The notes under the pieces are model-generated. The model worked only from the letters and a program-made list of their open reading frames with translations, was not told where the DNA came from and did not search any database. The position numbers were made by a program, and so were the translations under genes. From Nephrocerus scutellatus (lineage: Eukaryota > Arthropoda > Insecta > Diptera > Pipunculidae), in NCBI GenBank assembly GCA_947095585.1, contig OX352761.1, positions 59,326,832 to 59,390,831 on the forward strand: 64,000 nt of DNA. Direction: 5' to 3'. Positions 10,102-21,410 of the stretch are shown here, piece after piece. Each line of letters starts with the position of its first letter. Position 1 is the first letter of the stretch.

Positions 10102-10535
10102 TGTGGGGCTTATGTGTTTTTGACGTGTTGTACAACGATAGAACACTGCTCCACAATTTTAGCGTGCCCTAAAGCACTAGAGTAAATCCACAGAAAAAGA
10201 GGAAGAATACCGCCAAGATATCCAATTCGAGTCACCAACTTATTTTATTTCTCCAATGAATAAAAATTACGGAACAACTTATATGGCTTAAAGATACGCT
10301 TATTTACTAGTGAAAAATGTTGAGAAAAAATAATTTGAAGTACGTAGAACTAAAAAATGGTGTCGCGATTTTGCCTGGCCTTTTTTGATAATCCAAATCA
10401 AGTGAAGTGCGCGCTCGTTCGTTTTTGTTTCCTTTTTTCGTGAGGCGACGAGTGTCGCTTGCTAGCGGTGAGAAAGCGTAGCATTTCGTTTGTCTCAACG
10501 ACCCGACCGTCAGGGGGCACGCCGGTGCTGCCACA
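10102..10535 (-). repeat. 3' LTR of CsRn1-like element
   Basis: Runs from TGTGGGGCTTATG to GCTGCCACA on the plus strand, and the same text recurs at 15487-15920. On the element's strand it reads TGTGGC...CCCACA. An AATAAA-type signal on the minus strand (TTTATTT on plus near 10240) could serve for polyadenylation. Confidence 0.95.
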
Positions 10536-10566
10536 CTACCCCGCGCCTAGTGAACGTTAGGAACGA

Positions 10567-13500
10567 TTAGCTGAACCGGGAAGGTCGTTTGATAACGCGC
10601 CCGGATCGTGATGTTGTTTGCGACTGTGCCTTATCTACGTTGAATGTTACCTGTTTTTTTTTAACTTGTATACCGTCTTCCACTTTTTGGATAAGCTGTG
10701 AAACTGGTTCGTCGAAAGCTTTGTGAAGGTTATTAGAGATATCGACCGTTGGTGTATCGTTGGGCTGCAGGTCGCGGTCGTCTCTGGTGTCTGATTCGTT
10801 GCTTTCTATGAAGCATGGTTTTAACCGGTTAATAGACACATTTGATTCGGCACCTTTTACTAAGATAGTGTAGTATTTTTCGGAGCGGCGCACTACACGG
10901 TAAGGGCCCTGGTATGGAGGTTGCAACGCCTTGCGCACTGCGTCTGTACGGACCAGAACGTGTGAGCACGTCTTGAGATCCTTAAAGACGAAAATTGTTG
11001 ACCCGTTGACGTGTCGTGATGGCTGGGTTGGTTGTACTAGCTTGAAATAATTTTTAATTTTAGCAATGACTTGGTTTTGCGTCGCGAATGATGACGGTTG
11101 AATCATATCCCCTGGAAGGCGTAACTTTTCTCCGTATACGAGCTCTGCTGAGGAAGCTTTAAAATCGTTTCTGAAAGCGGTTCTTAAGCCCAGTAGTACG
11201 ATGGGTAAGGATTTGGTCCATTGGGGATTATTACTACACATGATTGAAGCTTTCAAGCTGCGGTGCCATCGTTCGATCATGCCGTTGCATGCCGGATTAT
11301 AGGCTGTGGTTCGCCTGCGTTGAAATCCAATTAGATTGGCTAGACTGGTAAATAATTCGGATTCGAATTGAGCCCCTCTGTCGGAGACGATTATGCATGG
11401 GACACCGAAGCGACTGATCCATGTTTTTAATAGAGTGTCTGCGACTGTTTCGGCTTTAATATCCGGCATCGGCGCGGCTTCAGGCCATCGCGTGAAACGG
11501 TCTATGATCGTCAAACAATAACTATTGTTTTCGGATGGTTGTAAAGGGCCTACTATGTCGATATGAATCTCGGAGAATCGGTCACTGACAACAGGGTAGT
11601 TACCACATGGACTTTGAACGTGTTTTGTGACTTTGCATTTTTGGCAGTTGGTGCAGCTTTTTGCCCACAATCTTACGTCTTTGTTAAGTGCTGGCCAGAC
11701 GAATTTGGTACGAATTAGCTTGGCCGAGTTACGTATTCCTGGGTGTGATACGTTGTGAAATTTTTCGAAAACTTGTCGTCGACATTTTTTGGGGACATAT
11801 GGTCTTGGTGTGCCCGTTGACACATCGCAATATAAGAGTTTGTTTGTTCCAAAAACCGGCATTTTGTCAAGTTTAAGACTGTCGTTGTTTTTGATTAAAG
11901 TTTTTAGCTCATCATCGTTGATTTGTTCGTCCGCCATAATTGAGTAATCTATGTTACTCGGGATCGTTAGTGCATCAATTCGAGAAAGGGCATCGGCCAC
12001 GACGTTATCCTTTCCGGAAACGTGCTGAATATCGGTTGTGTATTGAGCAACCAGATCGAGATGCCTGCGCTGACGGGGTGAAGCTTTTTCTAAGTTTTGA
12101 TATAGTGCGTACGTGAGAGGTTTGTGGTCCGTATAAAGAATGAAATCTCGACCGTCGACAAAATGTTTGAAGTGTTTGATTGCAGCGTATGCCGCTAGCA
12201 GTTCTCTGTCGTACGTACTGTATCTTTGCTCTGTAGCCGAAAGTTTTCGAGAAAAGAAGCTCAGTGGTTGCCACCCTTCTGTCGTGAATTGTTGCACCAC
12301 AGCTCCGATTGATTGGTTTGACGCGTCAACCATGATTGCCATTTTTGGGTTTGGCAACGGATGAGATAGCTGAGTAGCTTTTGCTAATTGATTTTTGCAA
12401 CGTTCGAAAGCTTGGTTCGATTGATCGCACCACATGACCTTGCTGTTGTCGTTCTTTTTTCGCCCTTTAAGAAATTCATACAATTTAGCTTGGTGTTGAG
12501 CTGCGTTTGGCAGAAAGATGCGGTAATAATTAAGCATACCCAAAAATCTTTGAATGCCTTTAGTTGTAGTTGGACGAGCGAAATTTGCTATTGCTTCGAT
12601 TCGAGATTGAGCCGGCCTAATACCAGTGGCTGAAATGTCGAATCCTAGGAAGCTAATTTGTTTCTCACCGAATGTGCATTTGCTCAAATTGATTACCAGA
12701 CCAGCATCCTGCAATCGCTGAAATATGATTTTCAGGTGCTCGATGTGCTGGTCAATGTTGGACGATGCCACTAAAACATCATCGATGTAGGGAAAAGCGA
12801 ATTTGACGTCACGCAAAATCGAATGAATTAAGCGCTGGAATGTTTGAGCCGCGTTTCGTAGACCGAATGTCATACGAGGGAACTCAAACAAACCGAACGG
12901 GGTGCATATGGCTGTTTTTTCGATATCAGCCTCATCAATTGGAATCTGGTGATATGCTCGGACGAGGTCTATCTTCGAGAAAACGTGGCAGCCGTCCAAT
13001 TGATGGCTAAAGTCCGTTACGAACGGTATTGGGTATCGGTCGGGTTTTGTTTTTTGGTTAAGACCGCGATAGTCTCCGCAGAGCCTCCAGCTACCGTCCT
13101 TTTTCTTTGTGATGTGAAGAGGACTAGCCCAATTGCTTTTGGATAGTCGACATACGCCTTGTTTTAACCAGAGGTCTATTTCTTTTTTGGCTATGTTCAT
13201 TTTTTGTGTATTGAGTCGTCGAACTTTCGCTGAACACGGCTGGCCCTCTGTTTCGATTTTATGAACCACGTTATGTTTAATCGTATTGAACGTCGGCGTT
13301 TCGTGAGTGATTTGTTTGAAGTTTTGCAGTAGATTGCGTATGTGTGGATTGCATGTATCCAATTTTATTGTTGTTAGTTGGTATGATGGCAAGAAAATTG
13401 AGGTTCCACTTTTTGACATTGACGTCAGTGGGTCAATCAATTTCTTATTTTTCACGTCGACTAACAGACCGTAATGTAGAAGAAAATCGGCTCCGATTAT

Positions 13501-13824
13501 GCATCGGTCAACGTTAGCGATCGTAAATTTCCATTCGAATGGGCGCCTTAAACCTAAATTCAATGTAAGGCTTTTTGTGCCGAATGTTTCAATCGATGTT
13601 GAATTTGCCGCGAATAGTTTTAAGTTTGATTTTATGTATTTGTCCCTTGACGTTGGAGTTATGACCGAGATGTCAGCTCCGGTGTCGATAAGGAATTGCT
13701 GTTTTGTGGTAAGTTCGAATACAACTAGGCGGCAATTTGAGTGGCTTCTATCACTTGCCGCGAAGAGTGATGAGCCTATTGGTTTTCCGGTCTGGCCGAT
13801 GTTCGATTCTGATCGAACATGCAC
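10567..13824 (-). CDS. pol: Pol polyprotein of CsRn1-like gypsy element (protease-RT-RNase H-integrase)
   Basis: Uninterrupted 1,085-residue polyprotein. The protease active site is DTGAD at 47-51. Reverse transcriptase has motif [14 protein letters not shown] (Asp286) and the catalytic YIDD at 346-349. RNase H has Asp500 (MVDAS), Glu541 and Asp566 (YTDHKPL). Integrase has its zinc-binding His690, His694, Cys724 and Cys727, and a catalytic triad at Asp756, Asp815 and Glu851 (ERWHRSL). All catalytic residues expected for the family are present. It overlaps gag by 49 bp in the -1 frame, so a -1 ribosomal frameshift is the likely route of expression; the Met at 13824 may not be used. Confidence 0.96.
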   Translation of the reverse strand: MHVRSESNIGQTGKPIGSSLFAASDRSHSNCRLVVFELTTKQQFLIDTGADISVITPTSRDKYIKSNLKLFAANSTSIETFGTKSLTLNLGLRRPFEWKFTIANVDRCIIGADFLLHYGLLVDVKNKKLIDPLTSMSKSGTSIFLPSYQLTTIKLDTCNPHIRNLLQNFKQITHETPTFNTIKHNVVHKIETEGQPCSAKVRRLNTQKMNIAKKEIDLWLKQGVCRLSKSNWASPLHITKKKDGSWRLCGDYRGLNQKTKPDRYPIPFVTDFSHQLDGCHVFSKIDLVRAYHQIPIDEADIEKTAICTPFGLFEFPRMTFGLRNAAQTFQRLIHSILRDVKFAFPYIDDVLVASSNIDQHIEHLKIIFQRLQDAGLVINLSKCTFGEKQISFLGFDISATGIRPAQSRIEAIANFARPTTTKGIQRFLGMLNYYRIFLPNAAQHQAKLYEFLKGRKKNDNSKVMWCDQSNQAFERCKNQLAKATQLSHPLPNPKMAIMVDASNQSIGAVVQQFTTEGWQPLSFFSRKLSATEQRYSTYDRELLAAYAAIKHFKHFVDGRDFILYTDHKPLTYALYQNLEKASPRQRRHLDLVAQYTTDIQHVSGKDNVVADALSRIDALTIPSNIDYSIMADEQINDDELKTLIKNNDSLKLDKMPVFGTNKLLYCDVSTGTPRPYVPKKCRRQVFEKFHNVSHPGIRNSAKLIRTKFVWPALNKDVRLWAKSCTNCQKCKVTKHVQSPCGNYPVVSDRFSEIHIDIVGPLQPSENNSYCLTIIDRFTRWPEAAPMPDIKAETVADTLLKTWISRFGVPCIIVSDRGAQFESELFTSLANLIGFQRRRTTAYNPACNGMIERWHRSLKASIMCSNNPQWTKSLPIVLLGLRTAFRNDFKASSAELVYGEKLRLPGDMIQPSSFATQNQVIAKIKNYFKLVQPTQPSRHVNGSTIFVFKDLKTCSHVLVRTDAVRKALQPPYQGPYRVVRRSEKYYTILVKGAESNVSINRLKPCFIESNESDTRDDRDLQPNDTPTVDISNNLHKAFDEPVSQLIQKVEDGIQVKKKQVTFNVDKAQSQTTSRSGRVIKRPSRFS

Positions 13825-14615
13825 GGCTTGGAACAGTTTTTAGCGTTGGCTCCGAATTTGAAGTGGTACCAGCAATTTGGAAAGGTTTTGACCTGTGAAT
13901 CAGATCGAGATTTGCTGCGCCATTGCCGACTCTCGTTAATTTGCGATCGATGTGCGGCTCGAGATTTTCTTTCGTTGGACCAATTATCGAAACGCTTTGT
14001 TAAAGTGTCGATGCGCGCCAATAATAAGTGGTTGGAATCACTTACTGTAGGTTGAGCAGGTTTGGAAATGTTATAAATGCCTACGGGGCTGTGAATTTCT
14101 ATAATCTTATCTGCGCACGCGGCTACTTTGGTCAACTCGTTTTCTTCCATGCAGGATAAAATCTCTTGGATATTTGTGGGCAGTCGCTGCAACCACAAAT
14201 TTCGTAAAACCGGCTCATTGATCTGGTTTACTGAGAGTGCTTGCATTTCGCGTAGTAACTGCGAAGGTTTTTTATCGCCGAGTTGCAGGCCCGAAAGCAA
14301 ACGATTTAATTTTATTCTGGCCGAGTCACAAAGCCTTTCGATAATTGCAGTTTTTAAAGAGGTATATTTATGGGTTTCCGCAGGTTTTAATATTAATTCG
14401 CGCACGCATTTTATTGTTTCTGCATCGAGAGCAGCTACTAAATGTCCGTATTTGGTTTTATCAGCAGACACCCCGCTCAATTCGAACTGGGCCTCTAGCT
14501 GTTTAAACCAAATCTCGGGATCGTCTCTGTTAAAAGCGGAATATTTTACCGAGACTTTATATAGGTTTGTCGTATGACTTTCGTCAATTTTGCTTTTATC
14601 GTCTTCTGTTGTCAT
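13776..14615 (-). CDS. gag: Gag of CsRn1-like gypsy element
   Basis: A 279-residue structural protein. The capsid-like region contains [24 protein letters not shown]-type turns and [20 protein letters not shown], typical of short gypsy Gags. Near the C-terminus [18 protein letters not shown] gives a C-x2-H-x9-C-x3-C pattern rather than the usual CCHC knuckle; a CHCC motif is a known mark of the CsRn1 clade. Translation ends within the overlap with pol. The start at 14615 is the first Met after the leader and gives the full capsid, so I accept it. Confidence 0.93.
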   Translation of the reverse strand: MTTEDDKSKIDESHTTNLYKVSVKYSAFNRDDPEIWFKQLEAQFELSGVSADKTKYGHLVAALDAETIKCVRELILKPAETHKYTSLKTAIIERLCDSARIKLNRLLSGLQLGDKKPSQLLREMQALSVNQINEPVLRNLWLQRLPTNIQEILSCMEENELTKVAACADKIIEIHSPVGIYNISKPAQPTVSDSNHLLLARIDTLTKRFDNWSNERKSRAAHRSQINESRQWRSKSRSDSQVKTFPNCWYHFKFGANAKNCSKPCMFDQNRTSARPENQ

Positions 14616-15469
14616 TTTGTTTGTTTATTTTTCTTTGTGCAAAAGAGAATGAAATGAAAAGTGGCAGGAGCGTAACCGTGCCTGCGACTCGCGGAGCCGA
14701 TCGAAATGAATTTGGTAAACTTTGGATATAAATTTATTGTTATACATATGTATGAATGGTTATAAATAAAAAATGAATGAATGGTTTGGCTTTAATAGTT
14801 GTCGCTCATTACCCGATGGAAACAAAAACGAATGGATAGGTAGATTTTTGCGTTACAGTGCAATAAAGGAACAGGAAAATCGCTTACCTTACAAGTTGTA
14901 ATTTGATTTAGAACTAAAATTTCCTTGTTTGTTGCTTTAATTTGTAATCCGGAAATCTTTGTTGGTGTTGCTGCTGCTGCTGCTGCTGTTGGGTGATTGC
15001 TCCTGCTGCTGGTAAATGCTGGATGTATTTGCTGTTGCTGTGGCTGTCGATTGAACTAATTCTTTATAGGTTCTTGACTTGATGTTAAACTTGGGCGTTA
15101 TGCATGAAGATTGGATTTGCTGTTTGCAGGGCCTGCGTGTTTGCGACTTGGATGTAGTGGTAAGCTTGTTTCACCGTTCAGCTGTGGGTAACCGAAAATC
15201 TTAGGACTTCCACAAGACTTGAAAGTGAGGTTAATTGCAAGAGTTGCATGTGTAACATGTGATCCGTCGCAATATTGCAATCCTCTATTCGTAACCACTG
15301 TTGCGGTTGCCGTTATTAGTTGGAATAGAGGATGTTGGTTGTGATGCCGCTTTAAATTGTGGATGATGTAGCTGTAGCTACTTCACGGTCGCCGGTGTGA
15401 ATGGCGGCTGTAGTTTTTTGTTTGCCGATGTGTCGAGACTGGCGAGTTTCTTGATTTGTTTTTTTCTTT
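14616..15469 (-). promoter_or_regulatory. 5' untranslated leader of CsRn1-like element
   Basis: An 850-bp non-coding leader between primer site and gag. It contains a CTG/CAG microsatellite at about 14967-14997 (CTGCTGCTGCTGCTGCTG on plus). No credible additional reading frame was found. Confidence 0.7.
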
Positions 15470-15483
15470 CGTCGGGGTCACCA
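15470..15483 (-). promoter_or_regulatory. Primer binding site, tRNA-Trp type
   Basis: On the minus strand TGGTGACCCCGACG lies three bases inside the 5' LTR. It would pair with the 3' end of tryptophan tRNA, the primer described for CsRn1-family elements. Confidence 0.85.
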
Positions 15484-15486
15484 ATT

Positions 15487-15920
15487 TGTGGGGCTTATGT
15501 GTTTTTGACGTGTTGTACAACGATAGAACACTGCTCCACAATTTTAGCGTGCCCTAAAGCACTAGAGTAAATCCACAGAAAAAGAGGAAGAATACCGCCA
15601 AGATATCCAATTCGAGTCACCAACTTATTTTATTTCTCCAATGAATAAAAATTACGGAACAACTTATATGGCTTAAAGATACGCTTATTTACTAGTGAAA
15701 AATGTTGAGAAAAAATAATTTGAAGTACGTAGAACTAAAAAATGGTGTCGCGATTTTGCCTGGCCTTTTTTGATAATCCAAATCAAGTGAAGTGCGCGCT
15801 CGTTCGTTTTTGTTTCCTTTTTTCGTGAGGCGACGAGTGTCGCTTGCTAGCGGTGAGAAAGCGTAGCATTTCGTTTGTCTCAACGACCCGACCGTCAGGG
15901 GGCACGCCGGTGCTGCCACA
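15487..15920 (-). repeat. 5' LTR of CsRn1-like element
   Basis: Same length and, as far as I can read, the same sequence as 10102-10535. It starts after the primer site and ends at GCTGCCACA, followed by the target duplication CAAC. Transcription on the minus strand should start inside it. Confidence 0.95.
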
Positions 15921-15924
15921 CAAC

Positions 15925-16930
15925 CCCCCAGATCTTTTAAATCCGAAAACACGTCCAAAAAAAATTTTGAGAGCAAAAAGTAAACCGGTCTTGTTTTATT
16001 ACACATAGAAAAGGCATTCGATACAGTATGTCATAAGGGACTTCTACATAAGCTAATAAACTATGATTTTCCACCATACTTAATCAAAACAATATGTAGT
16101 TTTCTTTGCAATCGCTTCTTTAAAGTGTCCGTAAAAAATAGTCTTTCTTCAAAAAGCACTTTACTATCAGGAGTTCCCCAAGGTTCTGTACTTGGTCCAG
16201 TTCTGTATAATATCTATACCTCTGATTTGCCCATTTTGCCAAACTGCGAATACGCCATTTACGCCGATGATACTGGGATCTTTACATCGCATGAGATAGG
16301 TTTCGCTATCAATGCCATACTTCAAAATGCAATCAGTGTTCTAGTGGGATATTTTGATAAATGGAACGTCAAAGTTAATGTAGGCAAAACGCAAGCTATC
16401 TTTTTCACTAGAAAAAGGAAGTGTTGCTTTCTGTCAAGAAACTCGTTGAGGCTAAATGGCGTTGAAGTCGAATGGCAAAACTCAGTTAAATACCTGGTTG
16501 TACACCTTGGCAAGAAGTTTACTTTTAGTGAACATATTTTTGGCACTCTTAAAAAATCGAACCTAGCGATAAAAATGCTATACCCATTAATAAACTAAAA
16601 AGCTATGCTAAGCCTGGAAAACGAGATCATTATTTGCAAAGTAATTTTCCAGGCAATGAATTCCAACAACTGCATTGTGTCAGCAACTTTGCCTTTTGTC
16701 ATTGTGTAGTGGTTAGAACTATTGGCTCGGAGGACGCCGGATTTCAGGCGTGTACAAAAAACGCATGACTTTTTGCTCACCGCACAAGTACACATGACAC
16801 GATTTTGTACATGTGATTTACAGTTGCCGTATACTGCTGTATTCACATGTACGGTTGAGGTGATGCATAAAGTAATATAGATGTTGAGCCATCAATGTTG
16901 GTTTGAAGCGTGCGCTAATTATAAAAAAAA
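15925..16930 (+). pseudogene. jockey-like reverse transcriptase, fragment B and 3' end
   Basis: Continues fragment A after the gypsy insertion. GLVLLHIEKAFDTVCHKGLL holds RT motif A, GVPQGSVLGPVLYNIY is motif B, and AIYADDTGIF is the catalytic YADD block. The thumb follows (VNVGKTQAIFF) and coding stops at 16598, with ENEIIICKVIFQA readable in another frame just beyond. A stop separates the motif A part (before 16125) from the rest. The segment ending near 16930 carries GAAGCGTGCGCTAATTATA and an A-rich run; almost the same terminus is seen at 62245-62280, which supports it as the LINE's 3' end. Confidence 0.85.
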
Positions 16931-17039
16931 ATCGAAAACACCCGTCGTTGCCCAAAGTGTTTTTATTTTATTTTAACAAAATAGGAGGCTATATTACTAT
17001 TATATATACTACTAGCTGAAGTGCCCGACGTTGCTCGTG

Positions 17040-17265
17040 GCTTCATTACCAACCCATCGTCTCCGGCGTTTCCCGACTGCCCCATCCCACTGACCCCCAC
17101 CAAGTTAACACCCACCCACTGACACTACACCAACTGACCTCCCGCCCACTGACCCCCAGCCCACGGACCTCTGACCTCAGATGACCACTCACAGACCACC
17201 CCCAACCACTGAACTCGCACCAACTGACCAACCCACCAACTGACCACCACACCAGCCCAGAAAAC
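17040..17265. repeat. C-rich simple repeat of CCCACTGACC type
   Basis: Short degenerate units around CCCACTGACC/CCAACTGACC recur about 15 times. Composition differs sharply from the AT-rich surroundings. Just before it lies TACTACTAGCTGAAGTGCCC, which resembles the ends of some non-autonomous insect elements, but I cannot assign it. Confidence 0.75.
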
Positions 17266-17275
17266 TATAGAATAA

Positions 17276-17575
17276 GTTTGAACGCGATTGGTTCATAAAA
17301 ACATGGAATTTGTAGAAACAATAAAAAAAATTCTTATGGAGACCCTTTGACTCAGGAGTCTGACCACTTTCAAAATATGCCTACTATGTGTTCATTATGG
17401 TATAAAAACCCTATGCAAAGTTTGAACGCGATCGATTCATAAAAATATGTAATTTGTAGAAACAATAAAAAAAAATCGTATGGTGACCCCTTTGACTCAG
17501 GAGTCTGACCACTTTCAAAATATGCCTATTAAGTGCCTATTATGGTAGAAAACCCATATGCAAAGTTAGAACTCC
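17276..17575. repeat. 144-bp direct repeat, about two units
   Basis: GTTTGAACGCGAT(T/C)G, TTTGTAGAAACAATAAAAAAAA, GACTCAGGAGTCTGACCAC and CAAAATATGCCTA occur in this order at 17276 and again at 17420. A third unit begins at about 17565 and is lost within 20 bp. Non-coding. Confidence 0.85.
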
Positions 17576-17596
17576 GTTGAAGGGTTTGGCAGTCCA

Positions 17597-17616
17597 TAGC
17601 GGACATACATACATAC
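17597..17616. repeat. Short ACAT repeat at the 5' junction of the Waldo-like LINE
   Basis: ACATACATACATACA directly precedes the LINE leader (CCGCAAGTGTTGGGTCTG). The second copy of this LINE starts after a much longer ACAT tract at 33841. Waldo elements are known to insert into ACAY repeats. Confidence 0.75.
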
Positions 17617-18250
17617 AAACCGCAAGTGTTGGGTCTGACAACCCCACGGGCCCTAGTCCGGGGAGTAAAACCACCTCAAAAAAACTTGGTTCACCTGCCC
17701 CGGGTGATAGTACCATGTGAGGGGACCTAGCCATGGTTACGGCGGAGATGAAGTCACTGTCAACCTCTCTTGCATTGAAAAACCGGCTCGCAGAGGCTCT
17801 GACGACCGAATTGGAGCGGTATAACTTCCAACCCGCCCGGAGGAAAAGCCGTGGCCAACGAGGTAATGCGGCATTCAATGAATGCATTAAGACTGAGCCC
17901 AGTAAGGTCTTAATTATGGTATACTGGAAGCAACATTTTGTTTTGTCAACTTATGGGCTGACGTTTGTGGTATTCTGTTACCTGAGTAGGCAAGAGCGAA
18001 ATTTTGCTGAAATGGCTTTCATGTTAATGCTACCGACGCCCCCGTCCCGTTTAAAACCTGGCAGGCCTTAGAGTACGCTCAATGTTTCGTCGCTATTAAG
18101 TAAGTGGTGTAGGTATAGATGTAGAATTCCTATTTAGCACCGATCTGGCTCTGAACACAAGACCCCATAAGGGCTCGTGTCAACCCTTTGAATGGCCTCA
18201 CTGCTTGCATAGATAACCATGGGATCTTTAGGTGACTACACACCCGAGCA

Positions 18251-19670
18251 TTGATAACGGCTTTGAGTGGGGACCCAACAGAGATGATAACAAATTTAGT
18301 CCTCCTACTAAGAGAGGAAGGAGAGAAAGGAGTGAGCCCCGATATGGCACACAAGGAGGCTAAACAAGATAATATAAGCAGTTTGGCAAGGAGGAATACA
18401 AAAACCAGAAGGACACCTCCTAAGAACTCGATGAGTGGAAGTCTGAAACGACCGCCCCCGTCGATATCGCTAACAGAAAATATGACTATAGAAAGCAGGG
18501 AAATTGTATTTCAAAGACTAGGAGAGAAGATTCAGGAACTATCCGAATTTATTAAACCAAGAAGCAATATCCATGCGGAGATTAAAAAGTTGGTCAACAT
18601 AATACGGACGACGTATGAGTCGGTGGCAGTCAGCAAGGACACCTTGATTGATAACACGTGTCAAACTACGCCGACAATAGGAGTCATAATGGAGAATCCT
18701 AAAGGACCGGAAGAACTCAGTCGGTAATCATGATACCACAAAATCGATTGAGAACTCCAAAAGGAAACGTTCAACTCCTATGGGAAATGAGAATCGGCCA
18801 AAGGGAAAAAAACCCAGGACGAAAATAACGGAAGAGACACGGCCAAAAGCAATTCCAAGAAAGGACAAGATTAATGTGGAAGAAAAGGATCCAAATCCAA
18901 AATGGCAGAAAGTAGGACAAAGGAAGGATAGAAAACGTAAAAGACCTCCTCGTCCGGATGCACTACTCATCAAAAAGAAGAGTACGGTCGAATATGCCGA
19001 TTTGCTACGCAAATTGAAGGCAGATCCCAGCCTCTCAAGTCTCGGTGCCGAAGTAAAGCACATAAGAATGACTAAGCAAGGGGAGCTGTAGAACACCGCA
19101 GAAAAATCAAAAACTTGGGAGTACCAAAAGAACTTGGAGAACTAATTGGTCAGGACGCTGATGTCAAAATTCTAACACAAGAGGTACAAATAGAAATCAA
19201 AGATATTAACGAAGTCACTACTGCAGAAGAAGTGCGTGAAGCACTTGAACAGAAGTTTATAGAAGCCAAGGGCTCGTTTAAAATTGTAACAATGAGAGCG
19301 CGGAACACAAACAGCGATTGTGAGTGTGCCAGGCAATTTGGTAAATAAAGTGACCAATGAAGGAAGAGTCCGTATTGGATGGGTGTCCTGTAGCATTAGA
19401 GAGAAAATAGTCCCACTAAAATGCTATAAATGCCTTGATTATGGACATTATGCGCATAAGTGTCAAAGCGAGAAAGCCCGCTCCAAGCTATGTTTAAAAT
19501 GCGGTAAAGGAGGGCATATAGCTAAGGCCTGTACTAATGAGCCTCAATGCATGCTCTGTCATCAGAAGGATAACACCGGGAATTCAAGACATGTGACAGG
19601 CAGCTTCAAGTGCACTGCATATCAGAAGGCAGTACAGCTAGCACGGAACAAATGCTTATTATCCAACTGA
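18251..19670 (+). pseudogene. Waldo-like ORF1 (gag-like, three zinc knuckles)
   Basis: An RNA-binding protein read across at least three frame changes (breaks near 18727, 19091 and 19348). The N-terminal part is basic and low in complexity (RPPPSISLTEN, KRKRPPRP). The middle carries VREALEQKF. The C-terminal part has CYKCLDYGHYAHKC, CLKCGKGGHIAKAC and a variant third finger starting CMLCHQKD, as in R1-clade ORF1. It overlaps the start of ORF2 by about 20 bp. The Met at 18251 is the first in the long frame, but the true start is uncertain. Confidence 0.8.
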
Positions 19671-20660
19671 ATCTTAATCATTGTGAAGCTGCACAGGATC
19701 TTTTGCATCAAACCGTGCGCGAACTGAAGGACGATGTTGCTATTATCAGCGAACTATACAGAAACCTCGATGAAAGCATATTTGAAACCGACGCTGCAGG
19801 TAGCGCTGCCATATGGGTCTGTGGTAAGCGTTGTTTCCAAGAAAGAGAAATGAATTTGGAATCAGGTTTTATAAGAGCGAAGGTCGATGGCATTCATATA
19901 TATAGCTGTTATGCAAAACCAAGTGCATCATTAGAAGAGTGTACAGCTTTTATGGAACGTCTTGTTGATGATGCTCGTGAACGGAGTCCCGTAGTGATAG
20001 CGGGCGATTTCAATGCACGGTCTGTGGAATGAGGAAGCCGTAAAACAGATGCTCGCGGGGAGGCACCTTTGGAAGCACTTGCTACGTTGCAGATTACACT
20101 GTTGAACAATGGAAATACACCGACTTTCCGTAGGGGGTCCGCTAGCTCGATAATCGATTTAATGTTTGTTAGTAGCTGCCTCTTAAGCAAGGAAGTCACT
20201 TGGGAAGTCAGCGAATCATACACACATAGTGACCACCAAGCCATACTGTGTGAAATAGATGGAGTGGGACCAAATCAAAAACTTAGAAAGAAAGCGGTGG
20301 GTTGGAAAGCGAATTCATTTGATGAAAAATTGTTCCTTTTCATGTTGGAGGATACCAGTATCTCAGGGACAGCGACGGAAAAGGTGTCTAAAGTCATGAC
20401 CTCGCTAAGAAGAGCTTGTGATGCAGCAATGCCGAGGAAAGTATTAATCGGCCAACGCAAATCTACCTACTGGTGGAATGAAGAAATAGCGGAACTGCGT
20501 CGGAAGTGCGTAGGAACATTGTTGATCTGCGCCAGCACTATTGTAATGTCCGATGACAGCTTAGGACGGCTATAAAGGCAAGTAAACGCAGATGCCTCAG
20601 GGAACTGTGTCAACAAGTTGAACAAGACACCTGGGGTGACCGTACAGAACGGTAATGGCA
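19652..20660 (+). pseudogene. Waldo-like ORF2 endonuclease
   Basis: The apurinic-type endonuclease starts at IIQLNLNHCEAAQDLL, the R1-clade signature, and has SELYRN in place of the usual SEPY. It continues with VVIAGDFNARSVE and, after a stop at 20030, with GSRKTDARGEAPLEAL and THSDHQAI in the same frame. The family normally has Trp at the stop position, so this is a single TGG to TGA change. A later frame break near 20575 separates the linker RKSTYWWNEEIAELRRKC from RT. Confidence 0.85.
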
Positions 20661-20702
20661 AAAGTTAAGGGTAACTAGTTTACAACCCACTCTTGCCCAA
20701 TA

Positions 20703-21066
20703 ATGCTGAATAGTATTGTAAACGTATTGTTCCCGCAACAAATAGAACACGACTTTAATGTAGGGATAGGTAATCCCGATGAAGAAATTGCGCCCGTGAT
20801 GGCCGATGAAGTTCTCCAGGCTGCCAGAAAGGTAGGCAATAACAAGACCCCAGGACCTGATAATATTCCTAACGTGGCATTAAAATCCGCAATTAGGAAC
20901 TATCCAAATATGTTTGCAAACATGCTTGACTCATGCATAAAAGAAGGGGTGTTCCCAGCGGAGTGGAAAAAACAAAGACTTGTCGTACTCCCTAAAGGGA
21001 AAAAACCACCAGCCGAACCATCCTCATACCGTCCTATATGTATGCTCGACATAACGGGCAAAATAT
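20703..21066 (+). pseudogene. Waldo-like ORF2 reverse transcriptase, N-terminal part
   Basis: The frame reads VGNNKTPGPDNIPN, FPAEWKKQRLVVLPKGKKP, SSYRPICMLDITGKIL. These are the first RT blocks of R1/TRAS/Waldo-type LINEs. It ends at the copia LTR; the next expected block begins the right-hand part at 32294. Confidence 0.9.
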
Positions 21067-21307
21067 TGAGATCGAAGAATTGAGGTGTAAACAGAAACGT
21101 TCAACAACGATTGAATTGGTTTGGGTGAACGTAGTCTCCTTGTACACATGTTTGAACGCAGTCATATGATTGTGACATTTTTTGATTCTTTTTCTCTCTC
21201 TATCTTTTCTTACTACTTCCGACTTTGCAGAATAAAAAGGCATTACATCTTCTTTTAATATAAAACTAAATCTTTTATTTCTTCCGCAATTAATAATTAT
21301 CCCAACA
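21067..21307 (+). repeat. copia 5' LTR
   Basis: Begins near TATTGAGATCGAAG and ends ATCCCAACA. It matches 32117-32293 except for about 64 bp (CTCTCTCTATC...ATCTTCTT) present only here. The exact first base is uncertain because TATTGAG is shared upstream of both copies. Confidence 0.8.
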
Positions 21308-21321
21308 GGTTATGGGCCCAG
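21308..21321 (+). promoter_or_regulatory. copia primer binding site
   Basis: GGTTATGGGCCCAG immediately follows the LTR end CAACA. As I recall, this is the site by which copia primes from a half-molecule of initiator methionine tRNA. Confidence 0.8.
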
Positions 21322-21410
21322 GATTGTAGAAATGCAGTTTGCAAAATAATTAATCAAGTTGTATATTAAAAGGATATAAAGTATATTAAATATAAAGAAA
21401 TTAATAAAGG

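Larger units (their letters stand above)
10102..15920 (-). mobile_element. CsRn1-like Ty3/gypsy retrotransposon, structurally complete
   Basis: A 5,819-bp element on the minus strand: 434-bp LTRs at 10102-10535 and 15487-15920, a tRNA-Trp-type primer site at 15470-15483, gag, an overlapping pol, and a polypurine-rich tract CTAGGCGCGGGGTAG next to the left LTR. The target duplication is CAAC (10098-10101 and 15921-15924). The Trp primer and the C-H-C-C pattern in Gag match what is known of the CsRn1 clade. Both reading frames are open and the LTRs are the same length and look identical by eye. The insertion is therefore young, and it split an older jockey-like LINE. Confidence 0.93.

Noticed and set aside
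16690..16760. tRNA-like A-box text (GTGTAGTGGTTAGAAC) that might mark a SINE or tRNA gene
   Set aside because: No matching B box (GGTTCGAATCC type) or cloverleaf can be formed downstream, so I do not call a tRNA or SINE.
18728..19096. Minus-strand 122-codon frame with hydrophobic character
   Set aside because: It is antisense to the basic, Lys-rich part of Waldo-like ORF1; the hydrophobic look is the complement of Lys/Arg codons.
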